Translations under genes and position numbers: made by a program | Assembly: GCA_023131935.1 (NCBI GenBank) | Contig: JAGLYY010000354.1 | Span: forward strand, 1 to 7,465 | From: Spirochaetales bacterium | GTDB taxonomy: Bacteria > Spirochaetota > Spirochaetia > JAGLYY01 | DNA: 7,465 bases | Direction of reading: 5' to 3' | Shown: one piece after another, positions 6,029 through 7,465 of the stretch | Layout of the letters: the number at the start of each line of letters is the position of its first letter | Position numbering within the stretch: the stretch's first letter is position 1 | Notes under the pieces: model-generated | The model's input: the letters and a program-made list of their open reading frames with translations, nothing else | Database searches by the model: none | Told to the model about the DNA's origin: nothing

Positions 6029-7432
6029 GTGGGTCTCATAAATAAAATAATCATCGAAGGGACAGCCTATCTTGGAGTCGCCCTTCCCTATAAAAAACCC
6101 ACTGCCGCAGACCGGGCAGGGGGAAAAAAGGATACAATCGGATATCTTTTAAAGGAAGGTGTCTTAATTCCCTGGGAGATAATCGGATACCGGGAAGAGC
6201 AGGGGCAGCTCTACCTCTACGGCCCCTGGCACGAAGGCCGAACGTTCAAGGAGATGCGGGATCAGCACCAGGGTCACCAGTCCCTTCTGCTTCTTTCCGA
6301 TCTGCTTCATCACCTGCAGAAACAATCCCTGCTGCCCGAACAAATTCATTTAGAAACTCTCCTCTTTCCCGATGATGGAGGCATCCTGATCCTTCCTCCC
6401 TCGGTTGCCCGAAGTATTATCGCTTATCAACCCGAAGAGGAAAGACTCTCCTCTTTTAATTCGTATAACCACCCGGACCTCCGTGGAATCAGCAATGGGA
6501 GCTTTCTCCTCGGGGTCCTGGCCTATGAGATCTTTGCAGGAAAACACCCCTACCCGGGAGAATCGATCAACCTGGTCCATCAGAAAATGCGGGAACTCCC
6601 GCCAATCCCCTTGAACCTTCTGAAACCTGAGCTGAAAGAGGAAATCAGCCTGTTTATTGAAAGCTCTCTCTCAGGTCCGGACAGACCGGCCCCCGGGGAA
6701 TGGAACAGAAAATTACAAGGCTGGTCCAAAGAGGGATTTTTCAGAGAGGTCCCTGAAGAGGAGAAGAAACAGCGTTCCAGGGCGTTATTAAGCTTCAGCC
6801 TGGCAAGGGAAAAGCGGTTCAAACGGAAAGATTTCTTCCGCCGCCGAAAACTCACCATTATCCTGGGGGCAGTTGGATTTATTCTCGTTCTTTCACTCCT
6901 TTTCTCCACCATTAAGTCAGCCCTTGCCCCGCCGATAACCGTGGGGTTACACCCCGAAGAAATCGTCAGCCTTTACTATAGCAGCCTCAACACCCTCGAT
7001 CACCAGACAATGGAAGCCTGCGTTACCGGGGGGGCGGGGAAAGAGGACATCAGGATGGTGATGCACCTCTACGTCATAGATAAGGTGCAAACCGGATATG
7101 AGGGACATGGTTCTGTTCTATCCGCGGAACAGTGGATCGATTCCGGAAAGGCAGCAGTCCCCGAAGGTAAATTGCTTTTCGGTGTCGGAAATCTTGAAAT
7201 CATCCATGAAAGAGGGGGAACTGTCGAGGCACAAAAGGGGGATGAGGCAATCTACCAGGCCCGGTATGAATGGTGGGAAACCCATACCCCCGAAATCGGG
7301 GAAGAGAATGGACGGCAATACCTGGGTTATCAGAAAACTGTCCGGATTATCCTTGAACGATTGAAAGACTGCTGGGTCATTACCAGGTTCGAGGAAATTG
7401 AATCCCGTCCGGTAAAAGATCATTTGCAATGA
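6029..7432 (+). CDS. Membrane-anchored pseudokinase-like protein with extracytoplasmic domain
   Basis: A 467-residue protein. Residues 1-230 resemble a degraded Ser/Thr kinase fold. QLYLYGPWHEGRTFKEM (60-76) looks like strand 5 and the hinge; SFLLGVLAYEIFAGKHPYPGE (158-178) matches the kinase segment normally read as SLGVLLYELLTGxxPF; PDRPAPGEW (217-225) matches the subdomain XI DPxxRP segment. I see no glycine-rich loop, no VAxK lysine, no HRD (the region reads QIHLETLLFP, 105-114) and no DFG (it reads ILPPSVAR, 121-128), so phosphotransfer is unlikely. A basic stretch (KRFKRKDFFRRRK, 262-274) precedes one membrane helix at about 275-295, predicting a cytoplasmic N terminus and an outside domain at 296-467. 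That domain (HPEEIVSLYYSSLNTLD and onward) has an NTF2-like feel, but I cannot assign it. It abuts the AMMECR1 gene. A role as a membrane scaffold or sensor is inference. Confidence 0.75.
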   Translation: MGLINKIIIEGTAYLGVALPYKKPTAADRAGGKKDTIGYLLKEGVLIPWEIIGYREEQGQLYLYGPWHEGRTFKEMRDQHQGHQSLLLLSDLLHHLQKQSLLPEQIHLETLLFPDDGGILILPPSVARSIIAYQPEEERLSSFNSYNHPDLRGISNGSFLLGVLAYEIFAGKHPYPGESINLVHQKMRELPPIPLNLLKPELKEEISLFIESSLSGPDRPAPGEWNRKLQGWSKEGFFREVPEEEKKQRSRALLSFSLAREKRFKRKDFFRRRKLTIILGAVGFILVLSLLFSTIKSALAPPITVGLHPEEIVSLYYSSLNTLDHQTMEACVTGGAGKEDIRMVMHLYVIDKVQTGYEGHGSVLSAEQWIDSGKAAVPEGKLLFGVGNLEIIHERGGTVEAQKGDEAIYQARYEWWETHTPEIGEENGRQYLGYQKTVRIILERLKDCWVITRFEEIESRPVKDHLQ

Positions 7433-7465
7433 AAAGTCCCAATAAATTCCTCAAACATCATTGGT
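7429..7465 (+). CDS. Start of a further gene, cut by the window edge
   Basis: An ATG at 7429 overlaps the stop codon of the pseudokinase gene (ATGA) and stays open to the edge, encoding MKSPNKFLKHHW. The ATGA junction repeats the arrangement between the MEMO and AMMECR1 genes, which supports a real start, but the upstream sequence has no strong purine-rich ribosome binding site. Too short to identify; it could be the next operon member. Confidence 0.4.
   Translation, partial: MKSPNKFLKHHW

Larger units (their letters stand above)
1275..7465 (+). other. Probable single operon of six or more genes
   Basis: All genes from folC onward share the strand. Junctions are +30 bp, +5 bp, -8 bp, -4 bp, 0 bp and -4 bp. 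No hairpin followed by a T-run and no clear internal promoter is visible at the junctions, which are too short to hold much. This supports cotranscription; an internal promoter inside a coding region cannot be excluded. A promoter for the operon is not clear: the region before folC has only a weak TATAGT at 1250-1255 that lies too close to the ribosome binding site to be convincing. Confidence 0.75.

Noticed and set aside
6580..6912. Minus-strand open frame of 110 codons opposite the pseudokinase gene
   Set aside because: Serine/arginine-rich shadow of the coding strand with no motif or supporting context.
1..7465. CRISPR array, tRNA or rRNA gene, riboswitch
   Set aside because: No regularly spaced repeats, no tRNA-like arms ending in a T-loop consensus and no long conserved non-coding stretch were seen; almost all of the window is coding.

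Overview
The window is bacterial chromosome. A minus-strand transposase gene at the left edge is followed by a tightly packed plus-strand gene cluster that fills the rest. The combination of an unusually short RqcH/NFACT protein, a FolC with a GSKGKGST P-loop, and a kinase-like protein carrying a membrane anchor makes me lean towards a free-living spirochaete (Spirochaetales type). This is inference from protein style; no rRNA or other taxonomic marker is present.

Layout. Positions 1-1131 (minus) hold a complete transposase gene with an N-terminal zinc ribbon, a helix-turn-helix and a DDE-type core. Positions 1132-1274 form the only real intergenic region. It contains the transposase ribosome binding site, a candidate transposase promoter and an interrupted inverted repeat that overlaps both, followed by the folC ribosome binding site. 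From 1275 onward the plus strand carries folC (folate/folylpolyglutamate synthesis), a YmdB-like macrodomain ADP-ribosyl hydrolase, a short RqcH/NFACT ribosome quality-control factor, a MEMO-family protein (AmrB type), an AMMECR1-family protein (AmrA type), and a membrane-anchored protein with a degenerate kinase domain. The first codons of one further gene overlap the last stop codon.

The plus-strand genes look like one operon. Gaps are 30 bp (folC to macrodomain) and 5 bp (macrodomain to rqcH). After that come an 8-bp overlap, a 4-bp overlap, a direct stop-to-start junction and another 4-bp overlap. Several starts are GTG, and most are preceded by strong purine-rich ribosome binding sites placed inside the preceding gene. 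No terminator is visible between the genes.

Functionally, folC is a housekeeping enzyme. The MEMO and AMMECR1 pair is the familiar AmmeMemoRadiSam combination without a visible radical SAM partner. The most notable features are the linkage of a macrodomain hydrolase with RqcH, the apparent absence of the HhH region in RqcH, the altered metal-site residues in the MEMO protein, and the pseudokinase with a predicted extracytoplasmic domain. Whether these genes form a functional system or only share transcription cannot be decided from sequence alone.
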